Below the pieces are notes generated by a model, which ran no database searches, was not told where the DNA came from, and saw nothing but the letters and a program-made list of their open reading frames with translations. The position numbers were made by a program, and so were the translations under genes. Positions 24,030-35,831 of a stretch of DNA of 64,000 nucleotides are shown here, in pieces. The DNA is taken from assembly GCA_964035015.1 (NCBI GenBank), contig OZ035998.1, forward strand, positions 12,116,143-12,180,142, given 5' to 3'. How positions within the stretch are numbered: the stretch's first letter is position 1; each line of letters opens with the position of its first letter. The DNA comes from Corallium rubrum. Taxonomy: Eukaryota > Cnidaria > Anthozoa > Scleralcyonacea > Coralliidae.

Positions 24030-25477
24030 GCCTGTAGTATATCACGCATGTGCTGACGTGAATAAGAAATGCGCGGGCGTCGGGGAGAAATTGCCTTTGA
24101 ATTGCGTTTTTAAACTTTTTTTGGCTCATTTTCAACTGAAAATGTATCAAGTAATAAAACAATTATTGAATTCGACTTTTTGAAATGAAGAATTATCAAA
24201 ATAGTAGCAACTGATGAACCAGGCGGGTATTTTAAATACTCCATGGCAAGATTTAAAGATTAGGCGAAGGCTTTTCACCAGTTGGTAGTAACCCCAATGG
24301 TACACTAGAAACCCAAACGTGTTGTAAGAACACGCATTTTTGTCCGCTATAGTGACACGCCAAAAGCGTGTTCAACACGGCTTTGGCGTGTTGTAATACA
24401 AGCGTGTTCTGTGTAGAAGCGTGTTGCTAGAACACGTTATTGTGTTGTAACAACACGTCAATTTTGACACGCTAAAAGCGTGTTGTAATACAAGCGTGTT
24501 CTGTGTAGAAGCGTGTTGCTAGAACACATTATATTAAGTGTGTTGTAACAACACGTCAATTTTGACACGCTAAAAGCGTGTTAAACACTTCAGCGTGTTC
24601 CAAATTCACGTGTGTCGTAAGAACACACTATAACGTGTTACGGTAACACACATCATGTTTTCAGAACACGCACCCCCAAATGGCGTGTCACTATAGCGGA
24701 CAAAAGTGCGTGTTCTAAATTAACACGTTTGGCGTGTTGTATTTGGCGTGTTGCAAGTTTTAGCGTGACATACTTGCCGTGTTGCAGCTCGGACATTTTT
24801 GGTGTGTTGTCGATCTCTGAAGGCGTGTTCTGCACCACAGACGTGTTGTGACGTGATGTGTTTCGTTCGAAGGCGTGTTCTGCACCACAGACGTGTTGTA
24901 ACCTGGTGTGTTTCGTTCGAAGGCGTGTTCTGCTTCTAAATTTAAACGCACAAAACAGAATGGAGGCAAACAATATACATTTATTAATCTTATACTGATC
25001 TATAGTTCTGGAACATAATGCAAGACAGATGTGTCTTTCAAATGTCAAAGTTCAATCCTGCCAATTTTAGGCGTCCATAAAATGTCGGAAGTTTGTTTGG
25101 CCTGGCAGCCTTCGTTGATTTAGGGGCAATTTCTTGTTGAATATACGTCGGGATAGTATTTTGTCACTTATCCCAATCAAAAACAGCATCATCCAGAAGT
25201 AGTGCAGTATTAAGTGTTTCTTTGTCATATTGGATATTAAACACAGTGTCAGCTGCCAACCACAGTTTCAGTAATCCTATGACAGTTCGACTTGTGACTA
25301 AATGGCATACAAGCATTTTCCATCGTTGTTTGAATTTGAAAATTGATTCCTGGTCTGTTACCAATAGGCAGTGAGTACCCCAGCCAATGAGAGAACAGTA
25401 CAAACTATATACAAACAAAAAGAAGATATTGTAAATGAACAGTATATAAGTACTGTATACGTGTAAAAAATATTAAA

Positions 25478-26080
25478 TCTTATAACATTTTAGCCTCCTC
25501 CGCAGGCATCTCAAATTAGAAACCGCAGGCTCAAGCTGCGAATGGAAGTCAGGGAAGGAAGACTAAGGTGAGGGAATGGGAGAGGAGGAGAGGAAAAAGA
25601 AGGGGGGGAGGGGAAGAGAAAAAGAAGAGATGCCTGCCAAAAATCGACAAGGTCATGGCGCATATAGCTTCGCGCATGATAATTCATGGTTGACAGGGGT
25701 AGGGAGCGGCAAAATAGACAAACGAAAAACAAACAACTGGGGTAGGGATAGAACCTTCACTGTGTAAATATCAGTGGAAAATATACCCGAATTTTTCGCG
25801 TCCCTCTCCCCAGTTCCCTAGCCTCCCTCGCCCACTAGTCCCTGCGCGCGGAAGAGGCAGAGAGACTAGAGAGTTGCCTGCGGAGGAGGCTAATAACATT
25901 TAAAAGAGAAACAAAAATATATTTCCTAGAAATTTAATACATTAGTTAACAGTACTATTTAACCATGTAAATTAATTAATCATTAATTAATTTACATATT
26001 TAAAACTTTAAATGGTATTGTTAACTAATGTTTTAAATTTGTAAAGATATTTTTTGTTTCCCTTTTAAATGTAATAAGTA
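25478..26080. repeat. palindromic fold-back element, split by a Mutator-like MITE
   Basis: ATAACATTTAAAAGAGAAAC and TTTCCCTTTTAAATGTAATA pair, as do ACATTAGTTAACAGTA and TATTGTTAACTAATG, around the centre TTAATTAATCATTAATTAA. The MITE at 25491-25892 duplicated ATAACATTT of the left arm. Confidence 0.75.
25491..25892. mobile_element. Mutator-like element with 9-bp target duplication
   Basis: 402 bp. Ends TAGCCTCCTCCGCAGGCA and TGCCTGCGGAGGAGGCTA. ATAACATTT flanks both sides (25482-25490, 25893-25901). The interior is purine-rich (GGAGAGGAGGAGAGGAAAAA type). A partial relative starts TAGCCTCCTCTGCAGG at about 45680. Small ORFs in the purine tract are not genes. Confidence 0.87.
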
Positions 26081-26497
26081 TTAGTATTTTTCATTAAATT
26101 TCAAATGTTAGGAAGAGCATGTTTTAGATAATTTGCTCGTTTATAAGGCTTATGTAGTTTCAATGCATTTCTTATGTTAATAATGATGATAAATTTGATT
26201 ATTTGCTACAAAATAATTTGTGAATATTTCTGGTAAATTCTTAATATGATAACGAATTTATAGATTCAGCATGTTAAATATTGTAAATAAAACTTAAATT
26301 TGTTATTTAAATATTTTCTTTGAGCTGTTTATCATTCTTATTTTTTCATTCCTAACCTCCTAGTATAGTGTAATAACACTGATTTAGGGGTATTTCATTA
26401 AAGCATTAAAGTGTTCCTGTTTTGTGTTCATAATTTTCTTGGAATTTTCAATTGAATATTTTTCTTAAGGGAAAATACAGGTTTGAGGGTCCAAAAT

Positions 26498-26998
26498 ACA
26501 TGCATAAACAATTCGGGAAAGGAATAAAACTAAATGTGACGCATAGTTAAAAAGTCTGACAATCAAAAACTGTTACCAAATAAGTAGCATCAGTTGTTGC
26601 TATGGCAACAATGAGGTTTCAAAATGGCTGCCAATTACACTCAAACTAATTTAATTCGAAAAAAAACGATGGTGACCCCAATTTTTTTCTCATTAAAACT
26701 TTTCTTAAAGTATGAGTAATGCATAGGCCGATTTTGAAAAAAATTCTGTGGAATGAATAATTTTTTTTCTCGGAAAAATCATGTTTGTTAATTTTTTAAG
26801 AAAATTGGGTTTACAGAATTTTTTTTAAAATCGGCCTATTCCTTACTCATAATTAAATTAGTTTGAAGGGTAATTGGCAGCCATTTTGAAACGTCATTGT
26901 TGCCATAGCAACCATTTATTTGGTAACAGTTTTTGATTGTCAGATTGTTTAACTATGTATAACATTTAGTTTTATTCTTTTTCCGAATTGTTTATGGA
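26498..26998. mobile_element. fold-back MITE with long arms
   Basis: Arms of about 200 bases: AAACAATTCGGGAAAGGAAT pairs with ATTCTTTTTCCGAATTGTTT, GTTGTTGCTATGGCAACAAT with ATTGTTGCCATAGCAACC, and AAAATGGCTGCCAATTAC with GTAATTGGCAGCCATTTT. Confidence 0.82.
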
Positions 26999-27756
26999 CG
27001 TGTTTATGGACGTGTTTTGAACTCCCAAACTTGTATTTTTCCATTTTTCAAGAAACTGTATGGAGCCACCTTAAGATTTGTCCATGTAAAAGTAGAATAT
27101 AATATATGCACGGAGAGTACATATCATAGGCATAGAGTATGGGGAGGACTGAGGGGCTTTATGGGCCCCCCCCCCCCCCGAGAAATCTTAATGGGGGAAC
27201 TCAGCCCCTCCACCATTCACAAATTATAGGTACTTTATACTGGTTAGAGTAAAGTAACTGTTACAGCCTCATTCCTGCCAGCCAAAAGCACCCATGTACA
27301 CATAAGACAACCCAGTAAACACAACATCGAAAAATAGTTGACATGTGTTGTATTTTAACTAGTTTTTATGATATTCCATGACCTTCAGTCTTCTTAAAAA
27401 TAATCCCTCAGAATGCAGGACTTTTCCGGGACTCTAAATTTCAAAAATTCCCAAGGGGAGGCATGGTCCCAGACTCCCCATGGGAAAATTCTTAGAAAGG
27501 CCCTGTTCAGCCCCCCTGGACAAAAACAAAACTCTACGCATATGGTACATATACGCATGGTTTGAAACCAGGCAGCCTACTTAAACTCTCTCTATATTGA
27601 TATATTGTCTATATATTTACACACAGTCCGCATATTTGTGCTGATTAACTGGTGAAAATGATGATCATATTAGTACAGACTGTCTGGCCACCATCACTTA
27701 TGATCTTCATTTTCACCAGTTAATATAGAAATAAAATAAAATAAAATAAAAAATAA

Positions 27757-28368
27757 GATGAAAAGGAAACTATATGGGTCACCTGACATTGGGTCATTCC
27801 AGAAAACATCCACAACTCCCCCACGGAGGAAATGTGAAGTTGACCCCCTCCCCCATTCAGACGTCCTAGTACATTTTACTATTATCAGAAGTAGATTTAC
27901 CCCCTCCCCTCCCCTCCCCAGATGGCACAAATTTCCTCTGTGGGGGAGGTATGGATCTTTTCTGGAATGACCCATTGAGTGGTATCCACAAAACTATATT
28001 TTTTGCAAAATTAGGGTGCAGGGTATCTCCCCAATACTAAAAAAGTGTAAATATAAAATATAAAAATATGGGGTCACCTGCATGACTTAAATAATTATAA
28101 CTATAAAAATACGGGGTCACTATATATATATATACTCAAATGTGTAGTCTTTCCAAAAATATCATTTTGGGGGAGATATCCCACATTAAGTAGTGACCCC
28201 ATATTTTTATAGTTATAATTATTTAATTTAAGTCATGATGGTGACCCCATATTTTTATATTTACATTTTTTTAGTATTGGGCACATAACCCACCCTAATT
28301 TTCAAAAAAAGATAGTTTGGGGGAGACACCCACTCAATGTGGTGCCCCCGTGTAGTTTCCTTTTCATC
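27757..28368. mobile_element. fold-back element carrying a nested MITE
   Basis: GATGAAAAGGAAACTATATG on the left pairs with GTGTAGTTTCCTTTTCATC on the right, with inner boxes TATAAAAATATGGGGTCACC and GGTGACCCCATATTTTTATA. The left arm is interrupted by the element at 27791-27973. Confidence 0.8.
27791..27973. mobile_element. MITE family D (GGGTCATTCCAG ends)
   Basis: 183 bp. Ends GGGTCATTCCAGAAAA and TTTTCTGGAATGACCC, ATT on both sides. Inner TCCCCCACGGAGGAAAT pairs with ATTTCCTCTGTGGGGGA. Close relative at 35832-36004. Confidence 0.88.
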
Positions 28369-29554
28369 TAATTATCGATGAAAATTAAGATGATATCATC
28401 CACAAAAGTTAAATTTTTACACCTTAAACCAGAGTCTGTAGAAATGTACACCATTTGACTGGCATTAGTGAATAGTGCTAAACATTGTTTTGAGCCAAAA
28501 ATGTACACAAGTTCTTAGGATACATGCAATAATTAAATTAAATAAGAATTGCAAAGAATAATTATTTACAAACAATTTTCATGCAACACAAAATTAATAT
28601 GTACTCACTTGTAATTCAGTAATTGTGCATGAATAAAAACCACAATGTGAGGGAGATGTACTCAGACCACTTCAGTCATCAAATAAACATGATCCACTTC
28701 TGATTTGAACTGAAGAACAATTAATTATAAAATTAAAATTTGAAATATTAATAAACTAGGATACTATAAAAAAATTACAATTGTTTGGTTACAAATATTG
28801 ATTGGCTATATTTAATACTTGGTAAGCTTTATGTTTTGAAGATGAAATCCAGTCATTATAATATTTAAGCTTAAATAGTAAAATGTTTGTTTCCGAAAAA
28901 TAATACACAGTAGTTTATTGGTTTAGCAGCATGAGCCATCTAACTATCAAACTATCAAAACGAACGACAAAAAAGTTTGCTGTCAAGTTCCAACCACACA
29001 AAAGCAGTAAATACGAGTTAATATAAGTTGAGAGTAAAATGGCTATAAAATGGTTCAAATTTTAGAAATTTTTCCACTAAATAAAAGTACAGAAGCAAGG
29101 AAATTACTTAGGATTAACTCTAGTCAAGTACAGTACCTTAAACTATAGTTTTAGGCCAGAGTCGACGACGTCTGGTGTTACTTGCGATGTCTTGCTTTTT
29201 CGTCTTCACTTTCAAAACATGGTGGCTTGTCAGGACTGTACTTCGGGGCATTTCTCTACAGAAACCAGTTTTATCTTGACAGATAAACATCAAAAAAACT
29301 CTCGTATACGTAAAACTGCTTGCACTGTTCCAGCGCGCTGTTGTTTCTTCCTCCACGTAGCTTTCCTGACATTAAAATTGAAAGGAATACTAGTAGCTCT
29401 CGTTGTTTCCTCGGCCTTCTTCTTCGAGTGTTGAAAATCTCTTTCGAAAACTTCCTTTTGGCGGCAATCTGTTCTCGCATTTGATTGGTCGAGCTACTTA
29501 CTGTCCCTACCCCTTTCCCCGATAGTGTTAAAAATGTCTCCCTTTTCACACGCA
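28369..29554. other. interior of the large element, nothing recognised
   Basis: AT-rich sequence. Overlapping short ORFs on both strands at 29.1-29.5 kb lack recognisable domains. Confidence 0.45.
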
Positions 29555-29854
29555 TAGTGTGTTACAAAATGTCTGACTTTTTACACGTCAGCGTGTTTTG
29601 GACTGGTTTGCAACACGTTTTGTGTGTAGCAAGCCGTGTTGAAGGCGTGTTGTAACGGATATTCGCTTATAACAACACGTTAGTGTGTTCTGGCGACGTG
29701 TTGTTACAACACGACAATACACGTCTAACATATCGCAACACGCCAACAACACGCTTACGTGTATTTAGAACACGCCTACGTGTCTTTGGAACACACATCG
29801 ATGTTTTTAAAACACGCTTACAACACGCTAAGTTTTCTAGTGTAGTAGTCTTGT

Positions 29855-31626
29855 ACCCTAAACTCTAACCCAAACTCACTCAATAGCCCAAAAACCCAAT
29901 CTAACCCTAAACTTAGCCGAAAATAGCAAATTTTATAAAGTATTTCGATTTGGGTCGTTTTTTCGTGAGCGTTCTTTTTTAAATATGTTTTCCCGCGCTT
30001 TTCCCCCCACGACAACCAATCAGAAACCGTTGTTTAAATCTCTGTTATAAATAGCTTTTCGCGCAGGATACTCTGGTCCTGCAGGCCCTGTTACTGTACG
30101 GTTATTGATCAATCAGAGCTTGTGTAGCATAAATCTTATTTTACGAAAATCAAAAAACTTATTCCCCACCAAAATGCTCATTTATATTAATAATTTATAC
30201 TTTTTCCATCTTTGTCCATGCGCATATGGGCGAATGATATTAGCCGGGTGGTCTAGTCGCACGTCTTTGAGATTTCCTGATAGATAACGTTAACAAGGTA
30301 TGTGTTAAAAAAAGAACATTAGATAATGCTGCGGTTTGATCAACAGTTAAAATGCCAAGCGAATTATGTTGCGAGCTCAAATCAATATAACTATAAGAAC
30401 TTGGACGAAAAACATAAAAATATAAATCTGCATGTTATTACTTTTAGTTATCAAATGTTCCTCGCGGTCTCGCAGGTCATTAATTGTGTTTAATTAAACT
30501 ATATAGTTTATCTTTTCGATCAGTTAAGCTATTTTCAGTATGCGTCACTACAATAACATGTTTGATTAATAGAACTCAGGCATACAGCCAAACATTGTTT
30601 AAATATTAGCAGATCCTTGTGTCTTTATAAAAGTATTGAGTAAAGGAGCATTTTAAAACGAAGGAACTGAAAATCGTTTAGTTGTACATATAATACCGTT
30701 AGTTACTCTATTGGTTATTCATTTACTGATTGATGAAAAGGTAAGTTAGAAACAGACGTTTGCAAGGTTAGCGCCGGTTGGCGAATTGTTGACACATTAC
30801 GGACTCTGTCTTTCTATATTCATTCTGTGTAATAGCTGTCTAATATCTATTATATAATACTTTGATACTAACAACTTTCTCTGAAATCTGTGAGTCCAGA
30901 TCCTAACGGTGCTAGATTCTATTGCGTCTAGACTGGCTAATCGGCCATAGTACTAATCCCCTTTCGATGATTCCAAATTAAAAGATCCGCATATAGCTAG
31001 TAAACTTTGGTCTTACGTCTGGAGGCTGACTTATATTACTCTTTTAAATAATGTGAATTCCTACCCTTGAAAAGCCATACTGAGTACAAGTCTGTCCTGC
31101 GTGTCCTGCAGTTATATATACTATAAGAAATAGAAAACATTTTCACTGTGTTTCAATGCAGAAAGTCATGTAGTAACACAAGTGGATGTTTGAGAGAACA
31201 AAAAATCGCGACGTCTGTGAATCTGGAAATGAAAAACCTTCACTGCGCATATCCTGCAAGTTTCGGTCTTGAGTGATGTTAGACCATACAGTTGCGATCT
31301 TATATAGGGGTGGTTGGTTGGAGGTCCGGGTTTGAAAATGGGATACCCAGCGTTAAGGAGGTTTATGTTCAAACTCCTTAATTATGTTGAGGTCAGATTT
31401 TAGTAAATTTCCATAGAGTTAAAGTTGGCATGTAGGCTATGCTCAAGTTGAGGCCGTAGTGCATGGCAGTGCTCCCTGACAAGAATGCATGGGTTAACGT
31501 AATCATCGAAAACAACCAGGCCTACTAGCCGTCATATACTATATTTATTATATACATTATTGTTATATTTATGTACTGCATATTTAATATTTACTTTATT
31601 GTTATTTTTTTGTATTTGTGTCGTTT
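29855..31626. other. intergenic, upstream of the VWC gene
   Basis: The stretch at 29855-29920 has loose CTAACCC/CCTAAAC units but no telomere-type array. CTGTTATAAATAGC at about 30042 is TATA-like but too far upstream (1.6 kb) to assign. No other feature is seen. Confidence 0.45.
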
Positions 31627-31633
31627 CAGAGAT

Positions 31634-31712
31634 ATGCACCAACTCAAGCGAATACTTGTAATTGTTTGCGCTGTGGTTTTTGTTGTTAACGGGGCGACAC
31701 TTCCAGTTCCAG
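31634..31712 (+). CDS. VWC protein, exon 1: signal peptide
   Basis: The ATG at 31634 is the first in the exon; an acceptor-like TTTCAG precedes it by five bases, so a 5' UTR intron is possible. The segment MHQLKRILVIVCAVVFVVNG has a basic n-region, a hydrophobic core and a small residue before the likely cleavage site near NGA-T. It ends PVP plus one base, with donor GTATTA (phase 1). Confidence 0.82.
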
Positions 31713-31948
31713 GTATTAGTTAGAGTGCTCAACTACATCGAAGTGTCGGAGTATATATCTGTTTAATCTGCAGACGGTGCGTTTCGCTGTACCAGTACTA
31801 CCACATGTAGCTTATCAGTGCGGCTTGTGACGAGCATAGATTGATGTGGGAACAAAGTGGTTAAACCACTACTCGAGTGGTGGGTATTGCTTAACGCTAT
31901 AGTTACCCAGATATATCAAAATACTGCTCAACCACATCGGAATGTGGG

Positions 31949-31950
<2 letters not shown>

Positions 31951-32023
<73 letters not shown>

Positions 32024-32090
32024 TATTGAGCACTCACTCTCTAACATTTCGTGAACCAAAACTCACTATATATATATATATATATATGTT
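31951..32090. repeat. (AT)n tracts in intron 1 with duplicated flanks
   Basis: AT tracts at 31951-32022 and 32069-32087. Flanking sequence is repeated: GTTTAATCTGCAGAC occurs at about 31762 and 32089, and a version of CACTCTCTAACATTTCGTGAA also occurs at about 4093 beside another AT tract. Confidence 0.8.
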
Positions 32091-33141
32091 TAATCTGCAG
32101 ACGCGCGTTTTGCAGCGGCATCAGTACAGCTCGGATCGAGGATAGGTTGATATGGGGACAAAGTGCTCGAACCACTACTCGAATGGTGGGCACTGCTTAA
32201 CGCTATTGTAACCCTGAGTCGGTAAAATGTCCTAACATGTTTGAGTAATTGTATAGTAGAGCATTCTGGTATATTCCATGCACACCCCTTCTTGAAGACG
32301 GTAATGAATATATTCTTTTTGGATATGTTAGGTAACTGGATACTTTTTTGAAAACCCTAGGAATTACAAGAGCCAAACGACACACAAGTATCCTGGAAAA
32401 CATAATTTCTAGCTAAAATTAAATTGTCTGGGAAACATGCTGCAATTTATGGTTGTCGAGGGTAGCCTGATAGTACACACATTTTTTTTACGCGTTCATT
32501 AATATTTATAGAGCAACAGCTAGCAACCCTGCTATTGGCTGATTGCCTCATTATAAACGTGAACAAAGACATAGAGCAAAGATTTTGGCCGCGTTACCAG
32601 ACACTTTAGTTCTTATACTATGTCAAAAATTAACTCCTGAAAAGTGGTTTAATAGACACTTGCAGCTCTAATTTGATTTTTTTTCCAATTTTCTTTAACC
32701 CGAATTTTTTTTCCAAATTAAAGCACGCGTTCTCTTAATCTACGTTCTTGACAAAATCTCCTAATGAATCCTTAGTAGATGATTTAGCTGTTAATAATTG
32801 TTTACACGTGTTTTCGCCAAAATCTAAATTATGAAAGTTTAAACTTAAAAATAGAGACTATATAATCACTGAAATATTTCTTAAAAATGACGAGATACAC
32901 TTCTGATAAAATTTTTGAGAAGTATAAAAGCGTCTTAAATTTAAAATTTTAATTATATTTTGTTCAAAAGTGCTCTCCGAATGCAGGATATCTAAAACTC
33001 AAAAATTTCTTCAGACCCTTCTCACCTTAGAAAAGTATCGTCCTAGAATGCAGGGTCCCGTTAATATTTTGCATGTACTGAGGAGTCATCGGACGAAAGA
33101 AGATTGGAAAGCACTAATTTATGTTATCTACTTTACTGCAG

Positions 33142-33318
33142 ATTCAAATGAATCCTGTGCCACTGAAGGGAAAGTGTGGAAGGTCGATGACTGTAAACAA
33201 TGTCGATGCTGGAGAGGGAAAGTCTGGTGCGACGTCATAAGTTGCACCGTATTTGATAACGTGGGTTGTAGCAATTACGTTAAAGTTCCTGGAACATGCT
33301 GCCGTTACACCTGTTTAG
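33142..33318 (+). CDS. VWC protein, exon 2: the VWC domain
   Basis: Acceptor CTTTACTGCAG, donor GTTTGT, 177 bp, phase 1 to phase 1. Ten cysteines follow the VWC pattern: a first Cys, then DDCKQCRC, KVWCDVISC, VGC, and PGTCCRYTC. Trp in the WRGKVWC segment is typical. The open frame running upstream to 32970 is intron. Confidence 0.9.
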
Positions 33319-33738
33319 GTTTGTATTAAGCTAGGACATGAAGGGACTTTCAAGTTTTTCTATAGCTGTAATGGTGTAAAGTTATTTATAACATAGCTTT
33401 GATATAGCAACGTTTTTGATTGGCTGTTGTGCGTGCTCCATAACTCGATGAAACACGGTAAAAAAGCACGGGGGAAAATTTCAAAACAAAACTTGAAAAA
33501 CCGAGTTTTAAATTGACTTTTTATGGCCTTTTATATTATCAAAATACCAAGTCATTTAATTTTATTGAGTAATAAAGAACAACGACCCAGAAGACATAAA
33601 CTGGGTCTGGGTAACCGAGTTTAAATTGTCCTTTTGGTTGGATTTTAGTGAACAAAAAAGACTTGGCTACGAAAGTAGAAAAACACAACAACCAAAACGA
33701 TTCGCCGGCTTGCGAAAGGATTTAATGCTAGGTTATAA

Positions 33739-33894
33739 AAGAAATGGCTCATGGTTTAGTGTGCTCCATCGAGTTACGGATGCACTTGGGAAATTTGGAG
33801 AGCACTCAAAAATCTATAGCTTTTTTCGTGCTCTTCCAATTTCCCGCGTGCATCCATAACTCGATGGAGCACGCTAAACCATGATCCATTTCTT
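33739..33894. mobile_element. fold-back MITE in intron 2 of the VWC gene
   Basis: AAGAAATGGCTCATGGTTTA and GTGCTCCATCGAGTTACGGA pair with TCCATAACTCGATGGAGCAC and AAACCATGATCCATTTCTT. A diverged piece of the same sequence (GTGCTCCATAACTCGATG) lies at about 33431. Confidence 0.85.
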
Positions 33895-34060
33895 AAATAG
33901 CTTCATTTTCAATATAAGCTCCTACTTTTGACGGGTGATTACTCCATGCCTCAAAAGCACACTCCACCTTGTGTTTATCCCCCGATTTTCATTGTCATTT
34001 AATTATTAAATTTTATTATTATTATTATTATAATTATTATTATTATTATTATTATTCTAG

Positions 34061-34113
34061 ATGATACTTCCGACACTGACGTGGATACAGCATTAGACAC
34101 TTTGATCGAATAA
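34061..34113 (+). CDS. VWC protein, exon 3: acidic tail and stop
   Basis: The acceptor is TTATTATTCTAG after a TTA-rich tract (34014-34057). The remaining codons give DDTSDTDVDTALDTLIE and the stop TAA at 34111-34113. The tail has no cysteine and a high acidic content. Confidence 0.85.
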
Positions 34114-34140
34114 TAAAACAAGACAACAGAGAGAAATAAA
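34112..34140 (+). promoter_or_regulatory. polyadenylation signals
   Basis: AATAAA at 34112-34117 overlaps the stop codon, and a second AATAAA lies at 34135-34140. The second is the better placed of the two for a 3' UTR. Confidence 0.6.
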
Positions 34141-34261
34141 CGTACAGCGATGACAAACTGAAAAAGTCGACGTGAACGTACATGCTCGTATATGCGTACA
34201 TTTTATATTTTTTTATGCGTTGCTGACTTTATGCAACTTTACTACCATGTGCAAGCCACTG

Positions 34262-34480
34262 TTAGGCGTGCAATTTTTTTCACGTTTGTTTGCGTTTGAT
34301 TGTTGCAAGTTTTACCGGAAGATGTTAAACATTGAACAACAAACAATCAACTTGCGCCGTGATTTTGAAAAACCTGTCAAAATCATGGCGCAAGTTGATT
34401 TATTCTTTAATGTTCAACGTTTTCCAGTAAAACTTGCAACATTCAAACATACACAAACAGGAAATAGATCGCACGCCTAA
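34262..34480. mobile_element. fold-back MITE downstream of the VWC gene
   Basis: Ends TTAGGCGTGC and GCACGCCTAA; arms of about 100 bases include TGTTGCAAGTTTTACCGGAA / TTCCAGTAAAACTTGCAACA and CAACTTGCGCC / GGCGCAAGTTG. The ORF inside it is an artefact. Confidence 0.83.
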
Positions 34481-35059
34481 CGGTTGCAAATGGCAGTAAC
34501 TCTGAGATTATTTGTATGTATAATATTAAAGGACTATATTAAAGAAAAAATCACCACTTTCTGAAGTAACTTTTTAATATTCAAAATCTGATTTATTTAA
34601 TATCAACATTTAATTTTTACCGACGTATTTTGTGAGTTTTGATCGATCTCCGCTTATGTCATAGCAACGCTCAGCCGTGCCTTATTATCCGTGAATTAAT
34701 TTCATTGAAGCGCATAGATAATAAAACACATTTTAGCTGAACATTTTAGATCATCGCGTGCCTATAGTATATAAAGATATTTCTGATTGGCCACCCAAAC
34801 AAAAAACTCTAACCAGTACTGTCAGCATAGAAACGAATGTATATAATTAACAATGTGCTCGGCTACTTCTACTCTAACGTATAGCCAAAGAAAACTGACC
34901 AGTTCAATGAGTTCATATCGGGAACGTCACTACCGGATTTTTTGAAATTCTGAAGTCATGTATGTCGAGAAATAAAAAAGCCAATCGAACTGCTGGAATA
35001 TTATCATTGGTAAACTACGAATATAAACTTGAGCTTTGTGTTTTAACGATAAAACAAAA

Positions 35060-35281
35060 ATACTTTGAAACCTGAAGACGAGTCTTTAGTATTTTATTCT
35101 GTCTATTCTGGCTAACGCCAGACGATTTTATTCAGCACAGAGAGAGGTCCAGGCCTCAAAGTGTTAAAACCTATCTCTTTAACACTTTGAAGCCTGAAGA
35201 GGAGTCTTTAGTATTTTATTCTGGCTAACGCCAGACGATTTTATTCAGCACAGGGAGAGGTCCAGGCCTCAAAGTGTTAAG
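35060..35281. repeat. tandem duplication containing a CTGGC-TAAC-GCCAG hairpin
   Basis: Two units of about 107-115 bp share CTGAAGANGAGTCTTTAGTA, CTGGCTAACGCCAGACGATT and GAGGTCCAGGCCTCAAAGTG. The CTGGCTAACGCCAGACGATT box recurs at about 59555 and, shortened, at about 52352. Confidence 0.85.
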
Positions 35282-35464
35282 TATTACGGTGTTGCTAATC
35301 ATTTCACAAGCGTAAACATTATATCCATATATAAATTATACGAGACTAGTTGCACGAAAATATGCATGCATATGATATATAATGTAACACAGCTTTAATT
35401 GTTATATTGAGGTGTTTATTTTTAAAATGTTAATGATGCGACGTTACCCTTACGAAAATTCCAC

Positions 35465-35830
35465 ATGAATTCACACGTGTGATTTTATGTGATCGTATGT
35501 GAAATTTAACATTTGAGGAAATTTAACATGTGAAATCATGTGATCGTATGTGAAATTTAACATTTGTGATAATTTCACATGAGTTCACATGTGAAATTTA
35601 GCATGTGAAAGCATTTCACATGATTTCACATGTGTAATTTACCATGTGAAAGCATTTCACATGATTTCATATGTAATTTACCATGTGAAAGCATTTCACA
35701 TGATTTCACATGAAACATTTACCATGTGAAAGCACTTCACATGATTTCACATGTGTAATTTACCATGTAAAATAATTTCACACGATTTCACATGTAAATT
35801 ACCATGGGAAAGAATTTCACATATATGAAA
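35465..35830. repeat. left subterminal array, TTTCACATGTG motifs
   Basis: Six or more units of 41-47 bases (ACCATGTGAAAGCATTTCAC, ATGATTTCACATGTG). Each is itself near-palindromic. Confidence 0.88.
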
Positions 35831-35831
35831 T

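Larger units (their letters stand above)
24303..29842. mobile_element. large CACTA/EnSpm-like element with subterminal repeat arrays
   Basis: The ends CACTAGAAA and TTTTCTAGTG are inverted, followed inward by ACGTGTTGTAAG and CTTACAACACGC; TA flanks both sides. Subterminal regions 24313-24930 and about 29555-29830 hold dozens of GCGTGTT/AACACGC motifs in both orientations. CACTA ends, a short target duplication and dense subterminal motif arrays are the hallmarks of EnSpm/CACTA transposons. No transposase was found: the 5.5-kb interior is made of other MITEs and fold-backs. A mariner-type TA duplication is the alternative, so superfamily assignment is inference; the element boundaries are strong. 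Confidence 0.8.
31634..34113 (+). other. gene: small secreted single-VWC-domain protein (complete CDS span)
   Basis: Three coding exons, 31634-31712, 33142-33318 and 34061-34113, join in frame (phase 1 at both junctions) to 309 nt, encoding 102 residues. The product has a signal peptide, one von Willebrand factor C domain with ten cysteines, and a short acidic Asp/Thr-rich tail. VWC domains usually bind BMP-type ligands or other matrix proteins; short one-domain proteins of this kind act outside the cell. The specific function is unknown. The match of signal peptide, domain and tail to separate phase-1 exons, with canonical GT/AG and a downstream AATAAA, makes the gene model robust although no exon was obvious alone. 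Confidence 0.88.

Noticed and set aside
29855..29920. CTAACCC/CCTAAAC-rich stretch considered as an interstitial telomere repeat
   Set aside because: Units are irregular and not a tandem TTAGGG/CCCTAA array.
34172..34480. 102-residue ORF downstream of the VWC gene
   Set aside because: It spans a fold-back MITE with arms that pair; the frame is not coding.
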